NCBI GenBank assembly: GCA_019155185.1
Contig: CM032804.1
Location: 3,754,492-3,818,491, forward strand
DNA length: 64,000 nt
Source of the DNA: Beaufortia kweichowensis
Lineage: Eukaryota > Chordata > Actinopteri > Cypriniformes > Gastromyzontidae
Direction: 5' to 3'
Position 1 is the stretch's first letter. The number at the start of each line of letters is the position of its first letter. This document shows, in pieces, positions 48,101 through 60,136 of this stretch. Below the pieces are notes generated by a model. That model had not been told where the DNA came from, made no database searches, and saw only the letters and a program-made list of their open reading frames with translations. The translations under genes and the position numbers were made by a program.

Positions 48101-48725
48101 GCTGTACTGAAGTTGGGCCGCTGTGTGCTGTGGAAGCCTGGTGCGCAGTAGGAGTACGATGAGTGACGGCTGTCCATGCTGGCGTTGGAGCACAGCGACT
48201 CTGTGGAGGTCCACCAGGAGCCCGTGTAGCCGTAGCCACGTGGAAGTGAGCCATACCGCGGGCGCCGATGTACCGGCACCTTCTTGATAGTGTTGCCTTT
48301 TTCAATATCATTGACATACTTTAGGAAGTCCAGGTCTAGACGATAGCCGTAGGGAGTCTCTACTGAGTACGGTGCTTCTTGATCCTTTCCATGCAATGGG
48401 GGAGCCGGAGGGTTAATCTTCCCTAAGGACAGAGGAAACAATTTTAAACTGCAGGAAATCTCAGTCTAATCTCTGAATCGGACAAGAGAGAAAATAATTT
48501 ACTTTAGGTCAGCTCAAGGCTTTACTTTGCTAATTCGTTTCTTTCAGTATTCACTAAATAAACATTTTAGTGGAGGTGAGGTAGGGAAAGGATAACACAA
48601 TGTAAACACATGATGTAAGTGTTACAGTATGTGTAGTTGGAAAGATGAAATATGGATGTTACCTGGAAAACTGGAGTCCATATGTAGCACCTGAGCCATG
48701 ATTGTCTTTCACCAGCCAATCTCTC
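42198..48725 (-). CDS. kank2: kank2 (KN motif and ankyrin repeat protein), coding exons
   Basis: Focal-adhesion-rim scaffold that binds talin. Coding exons, right to left: 48725-48663 (5' UTR, then ATG at 48699; MAQVLHMDSSFPG), 48422-47058, 46592-46380, 46266-46161, 46034-45403, 45314-45227, 44706-44487, 43718-43576, 43463-43263, 42442-42344 and 42245-42198 (stop). Phases agree across all junctions. The KN motif is at residues about 30-68 (PYSVETPYGYRLDLDFLKYV). A coiled coil (about 190-240) contains VREQMAVALRKIKELEEQVK, and a second helical segment follows near 340-380. An acidic Ser/Glu region (SSEESSSESSEEESDASEY) precedes five C-terminal ankyrin repeats (DGNGNTALHYTVSHSNF, AGQTALMLAVSHGR, DDDGSTALMCACEHGH). 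The exon at 46034-45403 contains an apparent frameshift (see findings). The kank2-dock6 order is the same in mammals. Confidence 0.93.
43886..44170. mobile_element. MITE in kank2 intron
   Basis: Terminal inverted repeats: ACTTTACAATAAGGTTGTAT at the left and the complement ATACAACCTTATTGTAAAGT at the right, with further mirrored TTAACATTAGTTAATGCATT sequence inside. A very common non-autonomous element type in cypriniform genomes. Confidence 0.85.
44315..44355 (+). repeat. Short SINE-tail fragment
   Basis: TTAGATAAAAGAGTCTGCCA followed by AATGCAAAAATGTA resembles the 3' tail of fish SINEs (GGATAAAAGCGTCTGCCAAATG type). Only the tail is recognisable. Confidence 0.4.
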
Positions 48726-51700
48726 CTAGACAAGAGTGATACGGTAAGTAAGATACTAATTTGATGTATTTGCCATCAATTCAGACATCTTTCTACATCA
48801 ATTTCAATTATTTTAAAGTTAGTATTACTAATATACATCCAATGCAAATTTGACACGTAGCACTTGCACTGCGAACAAAACAGTCTGATCACAAATTTCA
48901 GTTAAGTTTCATCAAAGTAGATCATACTGCAATAATTCAATGTATTCTGTTTCATTTATTTTTTCATAATTACATCATCTCTTCCTCTCTATGTATGTAA
49001 ATATGCTTTGTTCAACTGCTGAGGTTCATCTCATGCAATTCATGTCTTTTGCTTCACAGTTAGACAGTTGCCAACTATCTTTAAAGGTCGACCGTACACA
49101 AAACAACTTTTGCGTTTATGAAAAAAGTTAATGTAGATTCGAAACAGTCCTTTTAAGACCCCCCAACAAACCTTTTGTTTTCTCTTCTCCATTGTGGGTG
49201 GGAGTCAAACCCACTTGTAACTTGTACACTGCTTTATTCTCTAAATACAGTTTGCCCATTCGGTTTCTGTTTGTTCTGGTCCTCTTGTTTGAAGGAAAGA
49301 AAAAAGAGGGGAAAGTTCCCTGGCAGTCGACTACAGGAGAAAGAGCTTCTAGTTACAGCCTTATTAGGAATCATCTGAATACACTCTCTGTGCTTCTCAG
49401 AATTGAGGTACAGACACGGGCACTATCGTCCACTCCTTCTCTCCCACAGTTTTTCCATGTTCTCTATCTCTATTTCCCTCCGTTATTTTTCCTCACGATG
49501 TCAGCTGATGATCAGGAGATAGCAGCTGACTGCACTTCCTTCTTCCGCTCTCTCAGTTGCATGTTTCAACTGAAGCAAAGCATTCCAGCCCTAAATGAAA
49601 CCGATGTGATGAGTGTGTGGATGTTACTTTAACAGTATTTTATCGTGATGTTCTCATTTTATCCACATTGCATCTTTCTCAGTTAGTGTGCCTCTTTGCC
49701 AAAAATTAACTTTCTAGGTCATTAGTTTGTGTGGGTGGAGGTGTTGTGTGCTTTAGCAATCTGTAGGCTGGCAGTGGACGTGGGTTATCTCTGTTCCTAA
49801 CATTCACAGCATTTAGAAGACAGGAGAGTGAATTTACGCAACAACTTGACACATTTCTTCACAGTATTTCAGTGCAGTTTTTTTGTCCAACCTCCTGCTG
49901 TTTAACCATGCGTTAAATGTGTCGAAATACCTGTAAGGTGCAAACATATCTCCTTTAAATGAAAATCAGATTTATTATAGAATCAGTTTTATTACTAAAG
50001 TTTCAATTGTATACATTTTGTTTTGATCGTGACATATCACCAGCCACATATCCAGTGTAGGTAAGCACATTTTAACCATTTTATATTCAGGTGCCCGGAC
50101 CACAGCATATTCAGTAAAGTATGATACTGTAAATCATGTCTGGTAAATCTAGCAAATCTAAATTAACCTAGCATTCAGAACTGACTTGCACGATCAAGAA
50201 TTGCAGCATGGCACATATTTTGGTGGCATGTTTTTGTGCCCTTACCTAATTTGCATACTCTAAGGGTGTTAAAAGAACACAGACAGCATGTACAAATGAC
50301 CAGCACTATCATCAGATTTATTATTAGAGAACCTCTGACCACTTTTCGTCCTTATAGTTTATAATCAGAGTGGGTTTCTCCCTCGCTGCCTCAAAAAGAA
50401 ACTTTCCCCTCTGTTTAATCTCATGACCTTCTAAGTCTGTTTATGTTCTTGCTTGTTTAAGAGAAAGTAGGGCATACGGAAACACTGACTGAATTGATTT
50501 GGTATTTTCTAGACCTAAAGTGGACAAAATGAATTCTGGTGCGCACCATCCATCCTGTGTGCTCTTTGCTTACATCTCGTTCATTATTTCTCACCAATTT
50601 AAAATATAGAAATGATGCCACATGAAGCAAAAATATCAAAGCATTCTAATATATGTATATATACAGTATCCAATATATCCTAATTCAAGCAGTGACGGTG
50701 AATTATAAACACTGAATGTTGAGTAGCCTTGGGGAAAATGTGTGTGTTACGTGTGAAAAGTAAGTGTCAGTGCTATGGAGGGAGTTGACAAGGGACGGTT
50801 GATGAGCCATAATTAAACTCATAGCATTAAAAACACACAATCCAACTGTCTTATAAAGACACTTGCTCTCTGTTCTTTTCAATAGTGCCAGTGCTATTAC
50901 TATGAATTGGGGGGAATGCAACACTCAATATGGCCACTGTAGCGACAAAAGTATCGCCTTCTAGTAAAACGAGCCAATCCTGGTATTTTCTGGGGGAGGG
51001 GCTTTATACAGAGTCTCGTGAAAGTGATAATTAGTGCAATTTGATTTCAAGGAGAAAAGTTAGAGTATGGCACAGTTAATGTCAGGTTAAACTATTTGTC
51101 AGAAATGCAATATTTCATTTTTTATTGATGATTGTAAAGACATCAGGCTTCTCACATTTAAACAGACAGCACTGTGGTCTTGCTATGACACATGCCCTAA
51201 TGCATTGCAAACATGGCCACAGAGTGGCCTGAATTCCCTTAAACTTTGTAATTGCTCACCAAGGTATACTGTAGTAATTTTAACAAACCTCTGACATTCA
51301 GAGTCAAAATCCCATTTGCATACATTGTAGGAGGAAGCCAGGACGTATCTAATTAACAGAATATCATCTTTTGGACAGGACATCTTTCACATAGTCACAG
51401 CATGTTACAAACTACTCAGAACACCTTAGCAACCACACATCAACACCTTGCCAACCAGCCATTCAACACATCAGCATCATGATGGTAACCATGGTTTATT
51501 ATTTTATTTGTATTAAAACCACTGCAACCACATATTTAGGTCTCATCACAATAACTATAATATAACCACACTATTTGCAATATGGAAATATGGAACTATG
51601 GAAATACAATTGGTAATCAATCTGCCAAAAAAAAAAACATGTACCACTCACATTTACTTTATTTAATCTAGTTTTGTACTGTTTTTAAATTTTAATTTCA

Positions 51701-52551
51701 ATGTTGTGCCTAATGCTTCAAACAATCCCCTATCCAGCCCACTATGTCCACCCTCTCTTGCTCAAGTACAGAGCTGCACTGGCCACCACTGTGCAAAGGC
51801 ATGTGTTCATGTGTGCCGGTGACCTTCCACCCTCTTTGTCTGCTCATAAACAGTGTTCCATTGAGATGACAGTGAACAGAGCACAGTATGCCCCTCCTCC
51901 CCATCAGCCCTCTGCCATTTCTCTGTGGCATGCCTGCAGATCTTTCCAGCACAGCCAGTACTTGCCCTAAACCCTCTGGAAGGAATGTGTTGCCCTAAAT
52001 TCACGTCTCTCTCTCGCTGTACCTCTCTCCAGTCAATCCTTGCTTTACATTCCACAACAGAGGAAGTTGGCATCTCTTGCCTCCAGGGTCCGTCCCACCC
52101 AACGCCAAATTATTAAGATTAGCAATCAAGAGGAAAGAGGATGTAGAGAATCTTACACAGCGCATTTGGTAATTTGTACGAGTAACTTTGCATGTTTTGG
52201 GAGGCCAGATTCCCCATACCACCAAAATTCCTGTAACTTTGTGTCATGTTATGAAAACATGTCAAGGAGATTGTCTGTTCATTAGTTTGAAGTGAGCTGA
52301 AGTTAGTCAGCCTGATAAATGTTGAGGGGTTGTTGGTTTTTATTAGCGGCAATGTTCAAAGGTCACTTTATCAGTGTGTGAAATTCAAGGTCCGTTACGA
52401 ACAAGCAGCTTCATTTTTCTTGGCTATATCATGGAATTTGAAGTTCTTATCTACAAACTACAAATAAATGGACTCCTTTAACGCAAGGGAACCTATTCTG
52501 TCATTTGTATCTTGTCTAAAGATAGCTGTAAGCCTCAAATAAATAACTCAC
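48726..52551 (-). other. kank2 upstream intron
   Basis: A long stretch with no supported coding exon. It lies between the start-codon exon and the probable upstream non-coding exon at 52552-52646. Open frames at 49192-49632 and 51701-51970 lack homology and splice context. Confidence 0.5.
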
Positions 52552-52646
52552 TGTGCCGCAATGATGGTCTCTCTTCCCCGACCTCCTCGCTCAGGTTCTC
52601 CTCCCTCCTCTCACAATTCCAGCGTCTTAACGGTGCCGCCTAAATC
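52552..52646 (-). other. Probable non-coding 5' exon of kank2
   Basis: On the minus strand, a strong acceptor (TTTTTTCCCCCGTTCAG) precedes GATTTAGGCGGCACCG, and the segment ends GCGGCACA|GTGAGT. The 95-nt exon is more GC-rich than its surroundings and has no ATG. It would splice to the acceptor at 48726 (TCTAG|GAGAG). Inferred from splice signals and composition only. Confidence 0.45.
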
Positions 52647-55600
52647 CTGAACGGGGGAAAAAATGACGATTTGTTTACACAACCGCTCAAATTATGACTA
52701 ACATTGGCAGATTCTTTGCATGATTTTGGTCACACCCATCATTTTCGATGGTTGCCTCAAACCACTCCTCATGACTGCAGCGCCGAATCAAAAACTAACT
52801 CGTGTTGGCTCTCTCTCATCATTGCTTACCATTACAACACACCCCTCTCTTCTCCCTCAACCACAACAACATGTTACTTGGCAAATCCCCTTGAGCCTGG
52901 GAAACCTCTGCACTGTGAGCTATGTGTTTTGATCCAGAGTTCTCCTGAGTCACCCGCCTACACCAAGAGAAACAGACACACCCCTGCTGGACACCAGAAA
53001 TATACGACACCCAGAACCCTCACAGACATTCCAGACCATCACGAACCTCCACAAACACTGCACCTCAAAACCACAACTCACTTCTTTAACCATCCAACCA
53101 ACCAGCTGTGTGCTTTGGGTTCAAAATCTCCATGACTGTAAAATCATCCTCAAAAATTCACTCTTGGAATTACATATCTGGACATCTGCAGTACCATGTA
53201 AGCTTACCGTCCACCATCTGGAGTGTCAGGTGTATGTTCCTCTACTGCACGATACTAAAATGCATTTCTGCAGTCTCAGTGGTGAATATGTTTTTATTGA
53301 GTAGCAACGTCATAGCGAGAACATTAGGTTACATTGTTCTAACACTTTTGTCATGCCAATATCTAGAGGCAGAAAGAAACAGAGCTTTATACAGGAGTGA
53401 CAGCCAAATCACAAAGAGCCATTCATTCAGCCCAAAACTCTACAGCTGGTTTTAATATAGAGCTGGGAGGAGCGGAGAGGAGAGAGAGAGATTGCCTTTA
53501 AAACACACGTAATGGTTCTCGTTCGCCCACTGCTGAGAGTCCTATTCTTTCTGGAAAACAAAAAAGGGGGACAGGCCTTACCGTAATCATAAGCTGGTTT
53601 AGCACACTGTTATGTCTTTATGGATATATTCACCACTGGTTTAGTACATGGAATGGCAAATCAATGTGATGTCTTACTTGTTAGGTTAAATTGAGGTAAC
53701 ATGGTCAAGGAATTATTCAACAAAAGTTCACAACCTTTTAAGAGATGAATGATAACAACATGAGAGCAGTTATGGGGGTTGCGCTCCATTTAAAACAACA
53801 GTGTGCATGTGTGTGTACAGTGCATGAGTTCAGGTTCAGAAAGAGTTACAGGAAGGGAGCTGCAATTCCCCAAAGACCCAGAAATGAGTCGGTCACTTCC
53901 TCTCAGCCGGGGAGAAACACAGACAAAAAATTAGGGAGGGATTATGGAGGGGACAAAGAAAGAAATGAATAAAAATAGAGGGGAGAAAAACAAATTTAGC
54001 ACAAAGAAGATAAGCAGGATGGAGACAAAGGGGTGTAAGTCTCCAAAATTAAAGGAAGGTCACCAAAAGTAGCAAAAGAGGCAAATGGGAAAATCTATAG
54101 CGAAAAAACTTTCACAGCAAAACAGTTCCTTAGACTGCTTTCAGAGTAAAAAAGTCCTGGTGTGAGTCATAGCAAATACCATTGGCTTTAGGTTTGCACT
54201 CTCCCATATGCTCCCATATGCTGCAAAATAAGCACAGCAGGACAAGATGAGGCTTAAGAAATTTTAGCTAAATCTCAAGAGTGTGTGTTGAATAATGCTG
54301 TGATCATAACAGAGTCTCTGCACAGATTTAAAGGACTTGCCTGTGAGGATTGTGAACATTTTCCGCACATTCCTCTAAATAAAAACCAACAATGAGGGAA
54401 TTGTGCTGTGCCTTTGAAGTAAGGAAGTCAAATAATTCAACAACCCTCAGTCCTGATGGCTGAAACAATGATATAATGTTTGTCTCTGTATTTTCCCTTT
54501 GGCATACAAAACACATGACATATGATGGAGAAGAACATGCTGATGTAAGAAGAAGCTGCTCTGCTGGGAATATCTCCACTGGTGGTCCAAAGCTGTTGAC
54601 GTGATAACAGATCTTGTCGAAATCCAATCACAGACAAACAAGTGATCTACAAGACAAACTCAGAACGCTGTGAATGATGGCAGACGAGTTCTTGTCAGTT
54701 TGCTGACCTCATTTGGACCACCAGTACATTTCTGCCTATGACTGTACTTTTGAGTTAGACGTTATGTAACAAACCTGATAACATCCTTCAGGCAGTCGCA
54801 GTGTTTCAGACGGGACCTTAGACATCATTACCAATGATGGAAACTGTCCTGCCACTGAAGTCAGCATGCCCAGCACATATGGTGCTGTTTTTTACATTAG
54901 GGAGTGGTGTGGAGAAAAATACTGCATCTACAGAAACACTATGGGCTGAAGCCAAAGCTCAAGGTCCTGGGAGGAGCCTCTCCCTACTCGCGTTACGGAT
55001 CGTAGCAGGAAAAGAACAAACACACGCCGCGACGCCATTGGTCATTGTGTCGACCTCAGAGAGGAAATGGCCTGCAGGGTGGAGTTAGGCAACAGGAATC
55101 ACCACAGACATCCAAATTTACCCATCCAAAAAAGAATTTAGATTCCTGTACAGGGATTGAAAGTGATCAACGGCAGAGAAATATAAATGCTGAGTAAAAG
55201 AGACGTGTAAGTGTAGTTGTCGTTGGGGTCAGGAGTGTTTACGGGGTGCCAATGCATCACTGCGGTCGGAGCAGCTGAGGACGGGAGACTTCAGGGTTTA
55301 GTCAGAGTCTGCTTGGTAATGTAAACAAATGGAAAGGAAAGCAGATTTCATGACAAGAAAGGGGCAGGGAAACATTTACAGGTTCTAGCCTATCCATGTG
55401 GAAACCAAAACGTTTCCAGTAACTATCATACAAGCTCACTGTATGACTGGATCCAAAGTTAGCATCAAATTACCACAATGCAAAAACAGTGTGTTTTTTT
55501 ACTTTTGCAAATAAAGTCATTGATCACTTTCAAACTAGACGATCATGGAAGCCAGCAGCAACACCTCTGAACACATGCCGCACACATGTCGCAGACTTTA

Positions 55601-56192
55601 GACCAGTTCTCCAGACACACCTTCACTCTGGGGACTCGTGTCTGTACTAAAATGTCCATCCTCCTCTACAGTTTAATGCCTTAACCGGATTAGACGGGTC
55701 TTTGTGAAAGATAATAGCTCTCTGCATGCCTCACCAAATGGCAAAACAATAATGGCCTTCTGATAAGCATGCCGAGTCTTTAGAAGGAGCATTATTGTTT
55801 TTTGATCTTTCAATGATTAAATGAATTAAAACCAGTTGGAAACTTTTGCTGAATGAACAGGATGATGGTGACTCTTTGTGTCCTTGATTATGGCTGGCAT
55901 TGGTATGCTGAATTGTACGTTAGTGACAACATGAACAGAACAGTGTCAGACAGAGTTAAAGACCTATCAAACTGAATAATGCTCACCACACAGGATAATG
56001 CAAAGTGAACATGACATCCCATTGCAGAGAATGTTTTTTTCAGAGACATAAAGCTTCCTGTCCAAACTGTCATATGAATCAAGGGAAACATTTTATTGTT
56101 GAAAAGATGCTCAATAATTGCTCAGGAGAAATATCAGAGTTCTACATCTTGTAAGTAATAACATCGTCTCAGTTGTTTCTGTGTTATTTGCT

Positions 56193-56424
56193 TACAGTAC
56201 CAGTGAAAAGTTTGAAAACACTGTTGTTTAGATTTTTTTCTCACATTTTAGAATAATAGCAAACTAGCTCATCAAAACAATGAAATAACACAATTGTTAC
56301 TGTGGGAGTTAATCAAAATCAAACTCTTTACATTTTATCATCCAGCAAACACTTAAATATACACCTTCAGATTAAAAGATTTGTAAGATCATAATTGTGT
56401 CTAAACTTATGACTGGTACTGTAG
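56193..56424. mobile_element. Tc1-type MITE
   Basis: Terminal repeats TACAGTACCAGTGAAAAGTT and ACTTATGACTGGTACTGTA (inverted), 232 bp, no coding frame. It is the same family as the older copy at 1592-2118 in nprl3; both contain AGAATA..AACTCATCAAAAC and AATAACACAATTG. Confidence 0.8.
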
Positions 56425-56809
56425 GAGACAATTGTTGACACACAGTAACAGCACATAAGATTTAAAACTGTTAAAACAATGCATGCACAGTTTAGCACAG
56501 TCCAGACAATTTAGATATGGATGAATTTGATGAGATTTTCAGAAATCTCTGACTTTCCATTAAAGACTTATCTTGAAAAATCTACGCAAAATTTAAGACT
56601 GAGACTAGTAATTCTGACCAGTTAAACCTCCAGTCTGTCTCCTTTAATCTCATGTCCTGAAAAAACAACTGAAATCTTGAGGATGTCAGTCATCAAGCTA
56701 CACACTGTAAAACGTCGACAGCAACAACAAACTAAAAACGTTTGATTCTCGTAGCCATGTGGCTTAATTTCATTAGTTTTGCAAACAACATCAGACGCCC
56801 AGCGTGTGG

Positions 56810-56930
56810 CCCGTCGTACAAATGGGGTTTACAGCCGCGCGCATTCCTGCGCGAGGAATTCCACGACTTCACCCCGCGCGCCAAACGACACGCATTCCAC
56901 CGCCGCGCGCTCCTGGTGCGCGCATCAGAC
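56810..56930. promoter_or_regulatory. CpG-dense patch
   Basis: A 120-bp island of GCGCG motifs (CCGCGCGCATTCC, CCCCGCGCGCC, CCGCCGCGCGCTCC, GGTGCGCGCATC) in otherwise AT-rich sequence. It may be part of a kank2 promoter or an unmethylated regulatory element. No splice-supported exon is evident. Confidence 0.4.
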
Positions 56931-57945
56931 TTAATGTTGTGACCGATTTACAAACTATACTAGCAGATAGTTGCTCTAAACATACTAAAAAGCAAGGATG
57001 AAAGTAACCACCAACACAAAAAAATGTATGTAAATTGGCAAACAACAAGTAGTAGTTGTTGTCAACTGTGGCATTTTTGGGGAGATTATCTTTAACATGG
57101 TAATTAAAATTATAGTTGCACAAACCGTGTAAGAAAACAAGCAAGCGCACGTGTTAAACCTAATCATTACTGGTCAGCCAAATGAAGGAAGGACGAAACT
57201 CATGAATTCAAAGTCACTGCTGCAAAGTGATCTGAACATCTGGAAGTCATGAAGAAGTCGAGCAGTCCCACCCTCTCCCCAGAGTCACGGGGCTTTTATT
57301 TAACGAAGAATTTACCCCCTAACCGCCATTAGCACTCATTTAACCACCCGTCTGATCAAGCTGATTCATATTACAAGACTAAGAGGTTTTTCTTTTTACA
57401 AATAAAATAAAAAAGGTGTTTTTCCTCACCTGGCTTGACTATCCCGAAAAAAGCAAGCGCGTATTTCCACAGCCCGAAAATAAACCCAGCTTAACATCGA
57501 ATCTTATTTATTTCGTCATTAATATTATTTAAGATATAATAATAAATGTTAATCAAATTCTACATGTGTTTGTTTGAACTCGCACTTGCGTCACACCGCT
57601 AAAAGCATTGTGCGCGCTTCCCATGAAAAGATGCCATATGGCACCAGCAGTCATTTATCGACCAATGGAAAACAGATACTGCTAAAAAAATAAATGCGAT
57701 ATTACTTTCAGTAATAAGTCACAAAACGGGAAAAGCTGAAATAAGTCCGTTTTAAATGCTGATTCCCGATCATGGTCCCGTTACTTTGAAAGTCAAGGTA
57801 AAACCGAGCAGCACAAAGACTGAATCACATCCAAAGCAATAAAAGCAAATATCGACTGTGCATATCTATAATAAATAATTTCATATGAAGTAAATGAATA
57901 AATATAAAGCACAATGTTAACCAAATAGCATACATGTATTCTTAC

Positions 57946-58050
57946 CTTCCCCCTTCTAGTCCTCTCAGTGGATAAGGCCAGCGGTCTCACTGACAGCGAG
58001 ACAAAAACACTGCAGCCAAATCATGAGCTGAACCCCCTCCTCCCTCCGTT
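57946..58050 (-). other. Possible first (non-coding) exon of kank2
   Basis: On the minus strand, a GC-rich stretch ends CTAGAAGGGGGAAG|GTAAGAATAC, a strong donor at 57946. GC-rich sequence (GGAGGGAGGAGGGGG) lies just upstream as a promoter candidate. No TATA is obvious. The left-to-right limits are approximate. Confidence 0.35.
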
Positions 58051-58059
58051 CTTAAAGAG

Positions 58060-60136
58060 CCAACAGATTCATGCGCTTCATTCTCCACAATCCTCATCAA
58101 ATATAACCAAATCTTTTAGCACTACCTTCAGGATTTTTAATCTAGGGTAAGAAATTATTACCACAAAAGGCAGGTTCACATGTTCGTAATTAACAAACAT
58201 AATTATAACGTATATAAACATAATTGTATATATAAAATATATTTTAAAATAAACAATTGAATTAAAATATCGTTATTATCCCACGAATAATGATTTATAT
58301 TTCAAAAGCCAAGCAGCACGTAACAAGAATAATGTACCGCTCAGGTTTCTATTGATATGTTGCGGGCATGATGTCATTACGCACTTACGTCATATGCATC
58401 GACACAAGAGTCCCGCTACAGACCAATCATTTGAAATAAAGCTTTCGTGCAATCACCATATGGGCTGTACAGCGATATTAGGCTAAAATGAATGTGTTAT
58501 TAGGTGGCAGATGGACATGCGCTCGTTACATCTGAATGAAACATTGACCATATGGAGATGGTTTTACTCAGCGGACAATAAGCACGTGGTGATGTATGAA
58601 AAGAGTACGTGAAAAGCAACGAGGGTCCGAGCTTTTAAACATCGGACATCTGTTTCAAATAAAGATCTGAAAAGTTGCTGTTATTTAGATATTTAGTAAA
58701 AAGTGGCTAAACTGACGATCAAAGCCGACTGATACATTGTAAACTATGGGTCACGCTTATACTAGATAATTTGACCGGATAACATCAGCTTACATTTATT
58801 ATTCATAGCTGGTTATTCAATTTTAACATAGCTGATTGACCACTGCCTATTAATACTGTTTAAACTCATATAAAAAAATGCAATTTCAATAAATGCAATT
58901 TTACTATTTTGTTTGCAAATAAAAAACAATATTTACACTATGCTGCTACTGAAAACATGAATTTTTAAGAAGTTTCTTTTAATACAAAATGTAAATGTAG
59001 AAAAGAGACAAACATACATGAATAAATAAAAACATTTTGGTTATTAAAAATACAGTATTTGGGCCAGTGACTTGCACAGTATAGTGTCGAGACAGGCAGT
59101 AGAGTTCACAAAAAACATTAAAATAGTGCAAGACAGATTAACACAGCAGTCCAACTACAGTAGACAGACATGTAAATGCAAGTATTGCTAGTTTAAGGCA
59201 GTAGCTACATTCAAAAACCAATTCCTCCTTTACCTTCACAAAACGCTCAAAATCCGAATCAATTTTCTTTTTCCAGTTTCAATACTTGTGCATAAAGTAA
59301 ATAATATACATGTGCATTTAACATAACATTAACACTAAACCATATAGTGCCTGACAGTATGATTCTGTGGCAGTAAAAATTCATTGCAGTCAGTGCAGAA
59401 AGTTAGTGCGCTTTGCAAACTTTTCCACAGTTAATGACTATATTAATGCATTATGCTTTCCTCCTCTTCCTCCACTACGTAAAGTTCAAAATAGAATGAT
59501 TCAGGATTTCTCTAGTCTTGAAACAAATCCAGCTTTTTGCTCAACATCAGTCTGTGGGCCAAGAGCAGAAAAAGTATTAAAAACAGATTGATGGATTAAA
59601 TATGTCATGTGAGTCAGTCTGTGGGCTCTGCCTGTCAGTGGTCAGTCTTCAAAAAGACAAAGTTTTTAATCCACTGAATGCAAACGAATAAATCAAATAG
59701 CATTATGAGGATTTCTGAGACATCACATTCACACAAAAACGGCGTACTCGCACAAACAGACGAGGCACAGAAAGACACCACAAACAAACAGAAGGAAGTA
59801 CAGAGGAGTATCTGAATGCCCGTGTGCTGGCTACAACCTAAAATTACCTCTCATGTTGGGTAAGAACTAACTTCCCTACTAATGACTACTCTGACCATCT
59901 ATGTTGCTTTGCCCACGAACATCATAATGACTATGTTTATAGCAGATAACCTCTCAGAATAAACACACTCAGGCTCCTTCTATCGCCCAGGAGGAGAAAG
60001 AGAGGGAAAGACGGTCTCAGGAAGGCTCGTGCATGAGAGGAATGTGCAGTTTGTTAGTGTGTGGGTGGGGGGTGACGTGGTGGAGTGAGAGATCACGTCT
60101 GGTTCCACGTTCCCCCGCGCTCAGCTCTGCCACACC
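58060..60136. other. kank2-dock6 intergenic region and dock6 3' UTR
   Basis: No further gene seen. dock6 stops at 60137 and reads leftward, so its 3' UTR begins here; several reverse AATAAA motifs are available. Two transcription units, kank2 and dock6, lie in tandem on the minus strand. Confidence 0.5.

Larger units (their letters stand above)
52647..57945 (-). other. kank2 upstream region / first intron
   Basis: No coding gene supported. Contains the Tc1-type MITE at 56193-56424, a CpG-dense patch at 56810-56930 and purine-rich stretches (53880-54080). Frames at 52704-53135 and 53108-53455 have biased but unremarkable composition. Confidence 0.5.

Noticed and set aside
49195..49240. tRNA B-box-like GGTTTGACTCCC on the minus strand
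   Set aside because: No matching A-box or cloverleaf seen; probably chance.
52704..53135. 143-aa plus-strand frame rich in Thr, Pro and His
   Set aside because: No homology recognised, no start context, and it sits in a probable kank2 intron.
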